Assembly (NCBI RefSeq): GCF_030035675.1
Contig: NC_084499.1
Span: 16,936,239-17,000,238, forward strand
From: Rhineura floridana
Lineage: Eukaryota > Chordata > Lepidosauria > Squamata > Rhineuridae
Length of the DNA: 64,000 bases
Reading direction: 5' to 3'
This document shows, in pieces, positions 12,401 to 20,390 of the stretch. The position numbers and the translations under genes were made by a program. The notes beneath the pieces were generated by a model. The model was not told where the DNA came from and ran no database searches. It saw only the letters and a program-made list of their open reading frames with translations. Each line of letters opens with the position of its first letter. The first letter of the stretch is position 1.

Positions 12401-15400
12401 GACTCATTGAGGAAGGGGGATCCATAGAGGATGTCTTGTGCGAGGGCCCACCTGAACCTTGAGCCAACACAGCACAGTTTACTTATTAATTTATACCTCG
12501 GGTTCCGTGAGGACAATCATTCGGACCAGGTGAACCCTGAATTGAGCTCCCAGTGAGGCGTCTCGAAGAAGCTCTGCTCCCTGTAAAGAGAATGGGGATG
12601 GAAAAATCTGTCAAGCTTGATTCTCTCAGTTTCTCATTTTTGCAATATTCAGTTCTCCACATTTCTGCAGCAATTGGTGATATTTTTTTTTAATCCTCAT
12701 AAAAATTCTCCAGCATTTTTGTCTGAATTTCTCCTAATAAACACCTTTTTGTACGCAGCTTTGACTCACATACACACTTCTGCAAACCCTTTCTTGTCAT
12801 ATAACGCCTTTTTGTACGTCACTCATATATTTTATGCACACTTTCCCCTAATATGTGCACTTTTGTAAACATTATTTGGTTGGCAAATTGCATTGCTAAG
12901 TTCAGATAAGTGCAGATTTTGAAGGATGGCTGGGTTTCGGTTCTCATATTGTTTCGGACAGTGAAGATCTGACAGATTTGGCTTGAAATAGAATTGCTTG
13001 CCCATCCCTAGGAGAGCATCCAAAATTGCCACTGACATCAGTTCCAACTTGAAGAGCTTGTGCTTGAGCTTGCTTTTCCCTCTGCCCACCCTCGCCTTTT
13101 TAGACTGTGAGCCTTGAGGACAGGGACAGTGCTAGAACTGATTTTGGTAAGGTAAGCTGCTCTGAGAGCTTTATTTATTTATTATTTTATTTATATCCCG
13201 CCCTTCCTCCCAGCAGGAGCCCAGGGCAGCAAACAGAAACGCTAAAAACACTTTAAAACATCATAAAAAACAGATTAAAATACATTAAAACAAAACGTTA
13301 AAAACATTTTTTTAAAAAGCTTTCAAGACATCTTTAAAAAGAAAAAAAGGTTAAAATGTATTTTTTTAAAAAATGTTTAAAAACATATTAAAAAGCAATT
13401 CCAACACAGATGCAGATGCAGCTTCTTTGACCTGAAAGATTGTCTTACCCGGTATATAACAATACCTCCTGCCTCCTGCAGACACCTCATCAGGAGGTCT
13501 GTTCCGCACAACATCGGAAGCGGACCTTTAGTGTAGTGGCACCGAATTGCCTCCCCTTAAATATTAGGCAGGCGCCATCTCTGTTGTCTTTCTGGTGCCT
13601 GCTGAAGACCTTCCTCTTCCAACAAGCTTTTTAAGTAGAAACGGTATCCCAATTTGTGTCTGTGATGCAACTGCTTTTTAAGATGCTTTTAAAGCATTTG
13701 TTAAGATGCTTTTAAAATATGTTTTGTTTTAATATGTTTTTAAAGATGTTTTAATATATTTCAAAGGAAGGTTTTAAGATGTGTTGGAGTGTTTTTAGTC
13801 CTTTGTTTGCCACCCTGAGGTCCTTCTGGGAAGAAGGGCAGGATATAAATTGAACAAACAAATAATAAAGGGTGGAGATGTTACGGAGGAGGAGGAGGCA
13901 TCAATCAGTGCACGGAGCTTCCATACCCAGAGGCAGTCTATCTCTGAATAATACGAGATACTGGGGGATAAGGGAGGAGAAGTCAACAGCAAAGGAAGAC
14001 TCTTGGCTTTTCCAGAAAAATCCCACAAGCAGAGCATAAAGGCGCCTGATTGTCCACTGTGGGAATGAAACAGGATGCTCAAATAAAGCAGACCTTTGGC
14101 CCAATCAACAGGGGCTTTACCGGGATGGGGGACTGGGACAATTAGTGGCGACATCAGGATGTCGGTAAGGTTTGCGAGACATTGGATGGATTTCAGTGCT
14201 AGTCCTACTCAGAGTAGACCCATTGGCAGGGCTTTATTTATGTTCTACTGCAATCTCACAAGAAGCGTACAAATGGCCAGGAAAAGAATCAAAGGAAACA
14301 ATCGCGCACAGAGCCAGAGAGCAACTCACAATGTTCAGGTTGGTGAGAATGTACCTCTCGGTATCTTCCTTGTGGAAGTGGTAAACATCTGGCCCCACCA
14401 CAACCAGCAGCTCCAAGTGCTTCACCTCCCCCTCAGCCCCTTTGCGGACTCGGGGCCGAAACTTTCTTCCTGCAACAGCACACAGAGGGTTTTGAGAAGA
14501 AGGAAACCCTTGGAGGAGCAGGAGGATAAACGGCATCGGAATCTGCCTTATGCTGGGTCAGCCATTGGTCCATCTAGCTCAGTATTGTCTACTCTGACTG
14601 GCAGCAGCTCTCCAGAGTTTCAATCAGGAAGTCTCTCCCAGCCCTACCTGGAGATGCTGGGGATTGAACCTGGGACCTTCAGCATGCAATGCAGACGCTC
14701 TACCACTCTTCCGGCCTTTCCCCGGAAACCCAGCATACTTCCATGCAAACCCAGAGGTGGCTTTTGTGGCTCATGCATTAAGAACGCATTCCTCCTCCCT
14801 CCCAATCACTTTTCCTTTTGTGTCATGTCTTTTTGAAATTTAAGCCTCAGAGCATGGACTGTTGTATCCTAGATACAAGCCTTTATGGGAGCTTGGGAAA
14901 AGCCAAAGGAAATCGGAGCCCAGGCACAAAAGATAAACAGCCAAGTTGGGGTGTGCAATCTCAAAAGTATATATAATCAATGTCACAAACACATTGCATT
15001 CCTATTATTAGTTTCTTAGCAGCTTCCCTTAAAATGAAAAGCCCAAGGCTTTGCAAGTCTACAAGTACTTGCCAGCTATAATAGACTCAGGAAAGGTGAA
15101 TCTGTTCATTTCAGTTTCTCCTTTTTTCCCCATTTTGAGATGGTCCTAAAAGACGTCCTTACTTGTCTCTGCTGTTGTGTAGTTCTGTGGAGTCCTGAAA
15201 ATGATGTGAGGCCTGGGAAGGAATGGACCCATCAGCAGGCTTTGATGTTGTCTTCTAACAGGCCTAACGTGAACCTTTGCCCCACGGACAAGGACAAATC
15301 CTTGCTGGTAGAAAATAATAAGAACAGTGAACAAGCAAATCTTGTCAGAAGCCCTTCTTGACTGAATAGGTTCCAGATTCTCCAAGCGGTCATATTTCAG

Positions 15401-18400
15401 AATAAACCATAGAAGATTGCACCAGTCCCTGGTTGGCAAGTGACGAGAGCAGGGAGGGGGGGTGAGCAAAGCGAGCAGGGGGCACCCCCCCAGTAATATA
15501 AAATGCAATATATAAGAAACAACAGAAGCAATAAAAACACAATGAAAAATCACACAGCATTTAACACTGCTCTACAATTGCTACAGTAAGCAGAAAAACC
15601 ATAAAGCAGTCCCTTGAGACCCTCAGCAGTTTTCAAGTGGCCTGTGGAGAAAAACTGGGGACCATTATATTGATTTGCAATGCGGAATTCAGTGCAGAAT
15701 TTAGACTCCTTGCCACCTCAAGGAGGATCTGAGATCCCTGAAGTATGCTGAGACTAAACTCACTAGTTGCCCTTCACAGTACGTCAGTCGGCATTCTGCC
15801 CCTGGAGGACTCAGGGCCTTTCCCGCGGCGAAGCAGTTGCCCTGGAAATGGCGCAGCAAACTAGCGGATGGGTTCAGCCTTTGGTGGCTCACAAAGGAAG
15901 GGGAAAGGAGGGCTCCATCCTCAGGGAATTCAAAGGCAAGGACATCCCCCCAGGCTGTGAGGGAGCAACGTTGAGTTTTGCAAGATGTCGGCCCAGCGCG
16001 GGCCTCTTCGCAGGAACAACTCAGGCCCACCACGTCAAACTCCGGCACTGTGGAAATTGGGAGTGGAAAGGGCTGGCATTAACGGAAGCAATAAATACTG
16101 ACAAAGAGTTCAAAGGGATGTAAATATTCTTAAGATCAGGGCTGGGAAACGTGGAACCCTTTCTGCACTTGTTCAAGGAGGCACCAAAATCATGATTAAG
16201 GTGATGTGTGTATATACATAAAATATATACATTATTTACACAACATGCATTTGTTTTAGTAATATGTTAGGTGAGACTATTGGTAATAGGTAGGGATGGA
16301 AGGATCTGTCCATTTCAGCTCTCTCCGCTTCTCATTTTTCCAAACTTAAATACGGTTCTGCACATTTCTGCAGCAATCTGCGATTTTTTTAATCCTCATG
16401 AAAATTCTCCAGCATTAATTTCAATGAGCCTACTCTGAGTAAAATGTAGCTGGATACAATCCAACATATCCTTTCTGTATTTGGAGTGTGAGAACAGTAT
16501 AACTTTATGTGCAATGGAAGGGATAGCTCTTCTATGCGAGCCAATTACAGTATTGACACGAGAACTACTGTATATATATACTTGGTAATTTCCATTTGCG
16601 TCAAAGCTCAAAGTCATGATGAGTTTGCTCTATTTGTAAGTTGCCATTGGCGATGGTGTGGTTTTTGTTCCATTTTTTAAATTAAAATGTTATTTATTTT
16701 TAACCACTTTGTATATTTATTCTTATTGATCCAACTATGAGGCAGGGAAAGTTCTGTTGATTTAGGTTCTCTCAAGTGCCTCATTCTTAAACTCAGTTCT
16801 GCAGTAATTTGCAATTGCATTATCAGGAGGTTCTTTCAGGATAAAATCAAGGTAGATGAGCTGCTCAAACGCTGCGCATCCACAGGGACTTGACTTCTCT
16901 TGAAATGTGCTGTCAAGGGGAAGTGTAGAGTGCATTCTAGGGTACCTACAGGGTAACCCCCAAGGACCAATGAACACGTTGCCACGCAAACTAGGCTTGC
17001 CATTCTATAAAAGATCATGCATACATAAATAGCTATTCTTTGCCATTACATTTAAGGTACTATATTTATATATAGATATTCTCTATGTTACTTATATAAC
17101 TAATTCTTGCAACTGTTGTATTGTTTACAGTTTATACATATTAATGATTGGACTAGATGGATTTTTAAAAAAAGGACTTGAAAATTTGTTCCAATAGAAG
17201 ATTTCTTCAAAGTCTGATTGAGCTGGGAAAAGGGTGATCGTCCTCACCTCAGATTGGGCTTACTAATGGAAATATAGGTTTGTATCCCATGTTAATCCCA
17301 TTTAGAGTAGACCCATTGAAGTTGACGAGCATGGATAACTTAGGTTCATTAATTTCTATGGGTCCACTATGAGTAGGACTTAGCTAGGCCTGTAGGGTAC
17401 TCTGTTACCCTCTTCATACCTTCGGAGGCTGAACTGGTAGCAAAATATGAGAAAATGTCACGGGCTTCCAAAGAATCCAGAAATGCCTGCAAGGGGAGAG
17501 AGAGAAAGTCTCAATAAACCATCACTGTGTGGACTTGACTCTGACCCAATGGGCTGTCCTCTGAAGAGGGGGAGGCACGATCTTCCAGCAGCCTCCCTCC
17601 TCCATTGCAGACAGGGTTCCTGAGGACTCTCACATTATTTCGGAAAGTGCGAATTTGATAGATTCGTCTTGAAATGCAAACTGAATCGAATTTCTCGCCC
17701 ATCCCTATTGCCCACTGATGTCATTAACCAACAACACCTCTACATGTCAGTTGCAAAGGCTCAGAGGAGAGCAAATCCAGTAACTACTAAAGAGAATCAA
17801 CAGGAAGCACAGTCCGTCCAGAAGAATGCTCATGCTGTCTTCAGGGAAGAACTGCATGGCCAGAGTTGCCCTATCTTCCTGGCCTGGAGGTTGTCACCAG
17901 CGCTGCTCCTGGGATCTGATCTGGGGGAAGAGTGCTTCAAAGAAGGGAGGGCTCTTTATCAAGGGCAAGGTAGCCACAGCCTCCGCTAACATAAGTTGCA
18001 ACCTGAAGAACTACAACTTAAAGAGCTAGTGCTTGAGTTTGCTTTTCCCTCCTCCCTCTCTGTCCTGTTTTCTCGTGTGTCATAAGAACATAAGAACATA
18101 AGAAGAGCCTGCTGGATCAGGCCAGTGGCCCATCTAGTCCAGCATCCTGTTCTCACAGTGGCCAACCAGGTGCCTGGGGGAAGCCCGCAAGCAGGACCCG
18201 AGTGCAAGAACACTCTCCCCTCCTGAGGCTTCTGGCAACTGGTTTTCAGAAGCATGCTGCCTCTGACTAGGGTGGCAGAGCACAGCCATCATGGCTAGTA
18301 GCCATTGATAGCCCTGTCCTCCATGAATTTGTCTAATCTTCTTTTAAAGCCATCCAAGCTGGTGGCCATTACTGCATCTTGTGGGAGCAAATACCATAGT

Positions 18401-20034
18401 TTGACTATGCGCTGAGTAAAGAAGTACTTCCTTTTGTCTGTCCTGAATCTTCCAACATTCAGCTTCTTTGAATGTCCACGAGTTCTAGTATTATGAGAGA
18501 GGGAGAAGAACTTTTCTCTATCCACTTTCTCAATGCCATGCATAATTTTATACACTTCTATCATGTCTCCTCTGACCCGCCTTTTCTCTAAACTAAAAAG
18601 CCCCAAATGCTGCAACCTTTCCTCGTAAGGGAGTCGTGTCCTTTTTTCAGATTGTGAGCTTGAAAGCAGGGGCCATTTTAATATTGATTTTTGTTAAGTC
18701 GCTCTGAGAGCCTCTTTGGTTAACTGGTGGGGCAGAAATGCTGTAAGTAAATACATAGTTAAGATGATGGTAATACAGACTTGAAACTTGGGACCCTCCA
18801 GCGATGAGGGAGACAGCAGCCTCAGACCACTGTCCTCTCCCTAGCTGGAGAGAAGAACACACAGGGGCTCGTGTTCTTGGCTCAGAGTGGCTCAACAGGA
18901 TGCATCAAGTGGCACCCGTAACTGAAGATTGCAGTGTGCAGTGCTGCTATTCAGGGTGCCAGCCGTGCCCTTTTCCAGGAGACTCCATTCCATTCCACCC
19001 TCTTTTCCTCATGTGTCATTTTTTTAAAGATTGTAAGCCCTGAGGCCAGGGACCATCTTTGCACTTGTTTTAAATGTACACTTATTTGAGGCCGCTCTGA
19101 CAGCCTTGTTGGCTCAAGGGCAGGATATAAATGCCAATAATAACAATAACCACCAATTTGCACCCTGCATTTGTCACCTGAGTTCTGTCTCTGTGTGCCA
19201 CCCCCTCCAAGGGAGGTGCGGAGGATGGCAATACAAAAACAGGCCTTCTTGGTGGTGGCTCCCCATTTACAGAATGCTCTTCCCAGGGAGGCATGCCCCT
19301 GATGCCATCACTATCTGTTGTCAGGCACTAGGAAATTTTTTAAAATTCACCCAGGCTTTTAGATCTCAATTTTCAGCTTATCTTTTAGTGGGGTGGAAGA
19401 ACTGAATTGGATCTGTTCTTTTGTGCCTATGTTATTGGTGAATATTTTAGGATGTTTTTACACTTGTTTTTAATGTTTGTTTTTGTAAGTTGTTTTGAGT
19501 TCACCTTTCGGGGGGGAAGCAACAGATTACTACTACTAATAATAATTTTTTGAAGTCTAATTCAGAAAGAGCACTATTACAAAAGATTCTCTTTTTCAAA
19601 TGGGGGAGGACAGCTATATGTCTTTCCCTCCTCCGGGTATCTGATCAATCACTTCTTCCCAGCATGAAACTTGCAGAAGATAACCTGCTGACTAGAGGTG
19701 TGCTAGGTTTTGCCATGGTGCAACTCGGAGAGATTTCCAAGGGTCAGACCCAACGCTGAGCAGGGGAAATTAATGGGGGGGGTATGACTGACCTAAAGAG
19801 GGTAGGTGAGTCTTCCTCATCTGCAGGCCCCATATTCTCATTTAAGGAGCTGGATGCTTTGCAAATCAACTCAGTCTAATTTACTTTACAGAAAGAAACA
19901 AGCTCTCTCGCTCTTCCTGCCCTCCATTCTCTCCCCGCTTCCCTAGAGGCCAGACTTACCCCTTGGGTTCTTGACAGCCAGCAAACTCCCAGGGGGAACG
20001 CTGCAAAAAATAGGACCCAAGGATTTAGGATCAT
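221..20034 (-). CDS. ADAMTS13: ADAMTS13, 5' two thirds of the gene (coding exons 1-19, 3' end outside window)
   Basis: Secreted zinc metalloprotease that cleaves von Willebrand factor multimers in plasma. Nineteen coding exons with matching phases give about 783 residues. In order they are: signal peptide (1-25), short propeptide ending near a basic RPRVRK stretch, metalloprotease with HEIGHSFGIQHD (zinc ligands H208, H212, H218, split between exons 6 and 7) and an HIMGS Met-turn, disintegrin-like region, TSP1-1 with WSSW and CSRSCGG, Cys-rich region with an RGD at 477-479, spacer, TSP1-2 and the start of TSP1-3. Residues line up with human ADAMTS13 throughout, about 16-21 positions shorter. 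The spacer exosite reads RKYGKEY where human has RRYGEEY, so the position of human R660 is Lys while Y661 and Y665 are kept. No disrupted exon was seen. The remaining TSP1 repeats and CUB domains lie beyond base 1. Identity comes from recalled protein similarity; the domain order rules out other ADAMTS genes. Confidence 0.96.
472..640 (-). mobile_element. tRNA-derived SINE copy (CR1-like tail)
   Basis: Carries the tail and middle of a SINE seen many times here: a tRNA-like head (GTAGCTCAGTGGTAGAGC), a middle AGGTAGGGCTGGGAGAGACT, and a tail CTAGATGGACCAATGGTCTG that resembles the CR1 3' end. This copy is diverged and lacks a clear head. Confidence 0.7.
793..985 (-). mobile_element. tRNA-derived SINE copy
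   Basis: Same family as 472-640, reversed. The tRNA-like head is recognisable at the right end (GCATGCAGAGCAGATGCTCT in plus orientation). Confidence 0.75.
1089..1218 (-). CDS. ADAMTS13: ADAMTS13 coding exon 18: TSP1-2
   Basis: Encodes [20 protein letters not shown], then [13 protein letters not shown] (human [20 protein letters not shown]). The acceptor is TTGTCAG and the donor GTGAGT. Confidence 0.92.
1467..1602 (-). CDS. ADAMTS13: ADAMTS13 coding exon 17: end of spacer and start of TSP1-2
   Basis: Encodes [20 protein letters not shown], then YFRP and SPCSASCGE. It carries the exosite aromatics equivalent to human Y661 and Y665. The acceptor is CTTCCAG and the donor GTGAGA. Confidence 0.94.
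1742..1923 (-). CDS. ADAMTS13: ADAMTS13 coding exon 16: spacer domain
   Basis: Encodes [20 protein letters not shown], then [20 protein letters not shown] and QEDIEIQ (human [20 protein letters not shown]). The acceptor is TTCTAG and the donor GTAACA; it ends in phase 0. Confidence 0.94.
1955..3495. repeat. ADAMTS13 intron 15 with LINE 3' tail, palindromic hAT MITEs and a second MITE
   Basis: About 2350-2708 ends in AAATAAAAG/AATAAATA and looks like an L2-like LINE 3' end (plus). 2760-2895 and 2945-3055 are pieces of the palindromic MITE with CCAACTCCCATCAGCCCC. 3107-3472 is a MITE with an outer CAGGGATGG/CATCCCTAG pair; its relative is at 53364-53750. The rest (1955-2350) shows nothing recognisable. 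Confidence 0.55.
3107..3472. mobile_element. hAT-like MITE (GGGATGGGATCC family)
   Basis: The termini CAGGGATGGG and ACATCCCTA are inverted. Flanking octamers GCCCTTGG and GTCCCTAG agree at five of eight positions, consistent with an old 8-bp duplication. The interior is AT-rich with ATATTGATATTAATATC-like palindromes. It is about 80% alike to 53364-53750 by eye. Confidence 0.6.
3496..3576 (-). CDS. ADAMTS13: ADAMTS13 coding exon 15: spacer domain
   Basis: An 81-base exon encoding [20 protein letters not shown], then KPLFTHL (human [26 protein letters not shown]). It was found by translating the minus strand. The acceptor is CTCCTAG and the donor GTGAGT; phase 1 on both sides matches exons 14 and 16. 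Confidence 0.92.
3867..3912. repeat. Trinucleotide microsatellite (ATT)n/(AGT)n
   Basis: An uninterrupted ATT run followed by AGT repeats, beside the tail end of the reversed SINE at 3905-4125. Confidence 0.9.
3905..4125 (-). mobile_element. tRNA-like SINE, second family
   Basis: In reverse it reads a tRNA-like head (GTGTAGTCATTAGAGTGTTG and GGGTTCAAATCCC), then CTTGGGCTATTCACTGCATC, CTCACAGGGTTGTTGTGGGG and GCTCCTTGGAGAAAAGGG. The same family recurs at 9716-9895, 30715-30855, 47229-47462 and 57862-58045. Confidence 0.75.
4189..4309 (-). CDS. ADAMTS13: ADAMTS13 coding exon 14: end of Cys-rich domain
   Basis: Encodes [20 protein letters not shown], then GGDNSTC and [17 protein letters not shown] and CGGDNSTC are near-invariant in ADAMTS13. 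The acceptor is GATCAG and the donor GTGCAG. Confidence 0.95.
4847..4995 (-). CDS. ADAMTS13: ADAMTS13 coding exon 13: Cys-rich domain with RGD
   Basis: Encodes [20 protein letters not shown], then [15 protein letters not shown] and LCVMGSCR. The RGD tripeptide is present as in human. The acceptor is CACCCTAG and the donor GTAAGG. Confidence 0.95.
5517..5709. mobile_element. Tigger/mariner-like MITE
   Basis: A 193-base element whose terminal inverted repeats CAGTAGGGCCCCACTTA and (reverse complement) CAGTAGGGCCCCGCTTA differ at one base. It is flanked by the dinucleotide TA on both sides, as expected of Tc/mariner target duplication. It is GC-rich and internally palindromic. It lies in ADAMTS13 intron 12. 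Confidence 0.85.
5943..6575. mobile_element. Solo LTR of an LTR retrotransposon (fossil)
   Basis: A 633-base block beginning TGTCGGAAGG and ending GGCCTGACA (TG...CA ends, TGTC/GACA inverted) with the same five bases CACAC on both sides, as LTR elements leave. No internal region or second LTR is present, so it looks like a solo LTR, probably Ty3/Gypsy-like. It contains a long open frame (5995-6402) rich in Glu, Ser, Pro and then Arg. Family not confirmed. Confidence 0.6.
6947..7073 (-). CDS. ADAMTS13: ADAMTS13 coding exon 12: start of Cys-rich domain
   Basis: Encodes [18 protein letters not shown], then [13 protein letters not shown] (human ACEKTQLEFMSQQCARTD and FYHWGAAVPHSQ). A later AACCCAG also looks like an acceptor, but only the upstream TCCGTAG keeps the conserved PCPTTQ stretch and phase 0. 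Confidence 0.9.
7476..7539 (-). CDS. ADAMTS13: ADAMTS13 coding exon 11: end of TSP1-1
   Basis: A short exon encoding [20 protein letters not shown] and TQ, almost identical to human [21 protein letters not shown]. The acceptor is CTTCCAG and the donor GTAGG. Confidence 0.94.
7637..7755. mobile_element. Short inverted-repeat MITE
   Basis: CTCTGGGAATTGTAGTTCTG at the left is mirrored by CTACAGTTCCCAGGATTCTC at the right, around a GTCTCCTAACAACTCACAGC core. Related pieces lie near 10930-11010, 31430-31460, 52280-52400, 56005-56100 and 56520-56600. Confidence 0.65.
8119..8270 (-). CDS. ADAMTS13: ADAMTS13 coding exon 10: end of disintegrin region and TSP1-1
   Basis: Encodes [20 protein letters not shown], then [21 protein letters not shown] is a C-mannosylation motif and CSRSCGG fits the O-fucosylation consensus of TSP1 repeats. 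The acceptor is AATTCCAG and the donor GTGGGT. Confidence 0.95.
8380..8460. mobile_element. Palindromic hAT-type MITE fragment
   Basis: Shows the GGGATGAACAATCCCAGGC, GGGGTTGTAGTCTAATACAT and GGAGGGGAACTGG signatures of a MITE that recurs throughout the window. Confidence 0.5.
9195..9332. mobile_element. Palindromic hAT-type MITE
   Basis: GCAGGGAACCGGTGGCCCTT and AACCACAAGTTCCCCATCTC form inverted ends around CTCCCATCAGCCCCAGCTAG and GATGGGAGTTGGAGCCC. It lies beside ADAMTS13 exon 9. Confidence 0.7.
9360..9464 (-). CDS. ADAMTS13: ADAMTS13 coding exon 9: disintegrin-like region
   Basis: Thirty-five codons beginning [18 protein letters not shown] and ending [11 protein letters not shown]. They match human DMCQALSCHTDPLDQSSC and [11 protein letters not shown]. 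The acceptor is TTTCCAG and the donor GTAAAA, phase 0 at both ends. Confidence 0.95.
9716..9895 (+). mobile_element. tRNA-like SINE, second family
   Basis: Head AATGTGGCGGTTAAGGTGTC and GGTTCAAATTCCCCC resemble A and B boxes. The body has CCTTGGGTCAGTCATTGTCT and GGGTTGTTGTGAGGATAAAA, and the end is GGTGGGATATAAATG. Confidence 0.75.
9974..10124 (-). CDS. ADAMTS13: ADAMTS13 coding exon 8: end of metalloprotease
   Basis: Encodes [12 protein letters not shown], then [20 protein letters not shown] and ACTFSRHDI (human QPGLYYSANEQC and ACTFAREHL). GTAGGT was chosen as the donor because it ends the exon in phase 0 as exon 9 requires; a GTAGAA two codons later would break the phase. Confidence 0.92.
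10256..10345 (-). mobile_element. L2-like LINE 3' tail
   Basis: A TTTATTTATTATT run followed by ATATCCCGCCCTTCCTCCCA is the reverse of the 3' terminus GGAAGGGCGGGATAT + AATAAATA, seen repeatedly in this window. Confidence 0.6.
10644..10778 (-). CDS. ADAMTS13: ADAMTS13 coding exon 7: metalloprotease, third zinc His and Met-turn
   Basis: Encodes [20 protein letters not shown], then [12 protein letters not shown]. It supplies the third zinc His and the Met-turn Met (human FGLEHDG and HVMASDG). The acceptor is CATTGCAG and the donor GTAAAA; the phases match its neighbours. Confidence 0.95.
11033..11206 (-). mobile_element. tRNA-derived SINE copy
   Basis: Near-complete reversed copy from GGAAGCTGCCTGTCAGACCC to TGCTTTGCATGCAGAAGGTC. 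Its head ends about 15 bases beyond the donor site of ADAMTS13 exon 6. Confidence 0.8.
11222..11368 (-). CDS. ADAMTS13: ADAMTS13 coding exon 6: metalloprotease, active-site HEIGH
   Basis: Encodes [20 protein letters not shown], then [19 protein letters not shown]. It holds the first two zinc-binding histidines and the catalytic Glu. The Ser codon is completed in exon 7. The acceptor is TTTAG and the donor GTAGGC. Confidence 0.95.
11503..11900 (+). mobile_element. Two partial copies of the TAGGGATGG hAT MITE
   Basis: 11503-11746 shows a shortened copy (ATCTGTCCATTTGGTTTCTC and TTTACACACATTTTACTC). 11748-11900 restarts with TAGGGATGG and the 5' third of the same consensus (AAATTCAGTTCTCCATACTT). 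Confidence 0.7.
12066..12190 (-). CDS. ADAMTS13: ADAMTS13 coding exon 5: metalloprotease
   Basis: Encodes [19 protein letters not shown] and then [18 protein letters not shown], with N-glycosylation sequons conserved with human NITANLTSS. The donor after ACCAG is GTAAT. It starts in phase 0 and ends in phase 2. Confidence 0.93.
12497..12580 (-). CDS. ADAMTS13: ADAMTS13 coding exon 4: metalloprotease
   Basis: Twenty-eight codons beginning [19 protein letters not shown], matching human [19 protein letters not shown]. The acceptor is CTCTTTACAG and the donor GTATAA. A hAT MITE terminus lies only about 12 bp upstream of the acceptor. Confidence 0.93.
12593..13010 (+). mobile_element. TAGGGATGG hAT MITE abutting ADAMTS13 exon 4 acceptor
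   Basis: Starts TGGGGATGG and ends CCATCCCTA, with the full family interior. Read on the minus strand, its left terminus (CCATCCCCA) lies 13 bases before the first base of exon 4, so it sits next to the polypyrimidine tract CTCTTTACAG. Flanking octamers agree at five of eight positions, suggesting age. Confidence 0.8.
13170..13390 (-). mobile_element. L2-like LINE 3' end
   Basis: Reversed tail: TTTATTTATTATTTTATTTA, then ATCCCGCCCTTCCTCCCAGC and GGAGCCCAGGGCAGCAAAC, then a low-complexity TTAAAA stretch. Confidence 0.65.
13480..13865 (+). mobile_element. L2-like LINE ORF2 C-terminus and 3' UTR
   Basis: Translated on plus it gives [20 protein letters not shown], then [19 protein letters not shown], the usual end of L2/CR1-group ORF2 proteins (AAPxxWNxLP...FKxxLKTxLF). 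After the stop come runs of TTTAAGATG and GGGCAGGATATAAATTGAAC. Confidence 0.75.
14330..14469 (-). CDS. ADAMTS13: ADAMTS13 coding exon 3: propeptide cleavage region and start of metalloprotease
   Basis: Encodes [15 protein letters not shown], then [20 protein letters not shown] and YILTNLNI. The RPRVRK run is a plausible furin site at the place of human RQRR. The acceptor is TTGCAG and the donor GTGAGT; it starts in phase 1 and ends in phase 0. Confidence 0.93.
14534..14715 (-). mobile_element. tRNA-derived SINE copy
   Basis: Reversed copy from ATCTGCCTTATGCTGGGTCA to TGCAATGCAGACGCTCTACC, just upstream of ADAMTS13 exon 3. Confidence 0.8.
14725..16290. other. ADAMTS13 intron 2, unassigned stretch
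   Basis: No exon or clear repeat apart from a short TAGGGATGG-MITE scrap near 15095-15135. The antisense open frame of 135 codons at 15146-15553 has no recognisable domain and is probably chance. Confidence 0.4.
16291..16418 (+). mobile_element. TAGGGATGG hAT MITE, 5' part
   Basis: Begins TAGGGATGGAAGGATCTGTC and breaks off after AAAATTCTCCAGCATT. Confidence 0.75.
17420..17486 (-). CDS. ADAMTS13: ADAMTS13 coding exon 2: propeptide
   Basis: Encodes [15 protein letters not shown] and following residues, matching the human exon with SCLQALEPQAVSSYL. The acceptor is a pyrimidine tract ending TTGCAG and the donor is GTATGA. It starts in phase 0 and ends in phase 1, which joins exon 3 to give Gly. 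Confidence 0.85.
17628..17707 (+). mobile_element. TAGGGATGG hAT MITE, 3' part
   Basis: Last 80 bases of the family: ATTATTTCGGAAAGTGCGAA to CTCGCCCATCCCTA. Confidence 0.75.
18080..18640 (-). mobile_element. CR1 LINE, 3' end with intact ORF2 C-terminus
   Basis: Reverse translation gives 106 open codons ([20 protein letters not shown], then FFSL and [14 protein letters not shown]), the classic CR1 reverse-transcriptase C-terminus. The 3' UTR CTAGATGGGCCACTGGCCTG follows, and the octamer tail TTCTTATG repeats at 18080-18105. Flanks on both sides belong to an older LINE 3' end (17990-18079 and 18641-18750), so the CR1 is nested. Confidence 0.92.
18641..19140 (+). mobile_element. Older LINE 3' ends (two related copies)
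   Basis: 18641-18750 (AGATTGTGAGCTTGAAAGCA, TTAAGTCGCTCTGAGAGCC) and 18960-19140 (AGATTGTAAGCCCTGAGGCC, GGGCAGGATATAAATGCC) are alike; 13030-13170 is a third copy. The ends suggest an L2-like family. Confidence 0.55.
19190..19545 (+). mobile_element. L2-like LINE 3' end
   Basis: CAATACAAAAACAGGCCTTC, TGGTGGCTCCCCATTTACAG and TTTAAAATTCACCCAGGCTT look like the decayed end of an L2-group ORF2, followed by GTTGTTTTGAGTTCACC and a short ACTACTACTAATAAT tail. Confidence 0.6.
19960..20034 (-). CDS. ADAMTS13: ADAMTS13 coding exon 1: signal peptide
   Basis: The ATG at 20034-20032 opens 25 codons, beginning [10 protein letters not shown] and ending SRTQG, with a hydrophobic core typical of a secretion signal. 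The donor GTAAGT follows directly in phase 0. No other in-frame ATG lies nearby in the exon frame. The promoter and 5' UTR were not resolved. Confidence 0.85.
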
Positions 20035-20390
20035 GATGATGGCAACAGGAGCTGCCACAGACACGTTCCGAGCAAATGTAAAACTCTGGATTTTCCTTTG
20101 GCCTGTCCCTGTGTGGAGCGGAAGCACCGAGTTTAAACAAATGAGAGGGGGGCCGATGGAGGGGAAAGGTTTTCCCTGCAGCTGGGGGGTTTGCCAAAGA
20201 AGCCGGAGGGCCTCTTGTGCAATGTTTGCAGTTTTCCTGCAGCCAAACAATCAGTGATGGAAATAGGAGCTTTTGAGATGGCTTATTTTTTAAAAAAAGA
20301 TAATAACACAAAAGAAAACAAGAAAGAACAATGCAAGAGAGAGAAGCTTTTGGGCTCTTCTTTCCAAGCAGATTCCATGTGTGTGTTTAC

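Noticed and set aside
14096-14836. 246-codon plus-strand open frame
   Set aside because: It runs antisense through ADAMTS13 exon 3 and then through a reversed SINE; it is a shadow frame.
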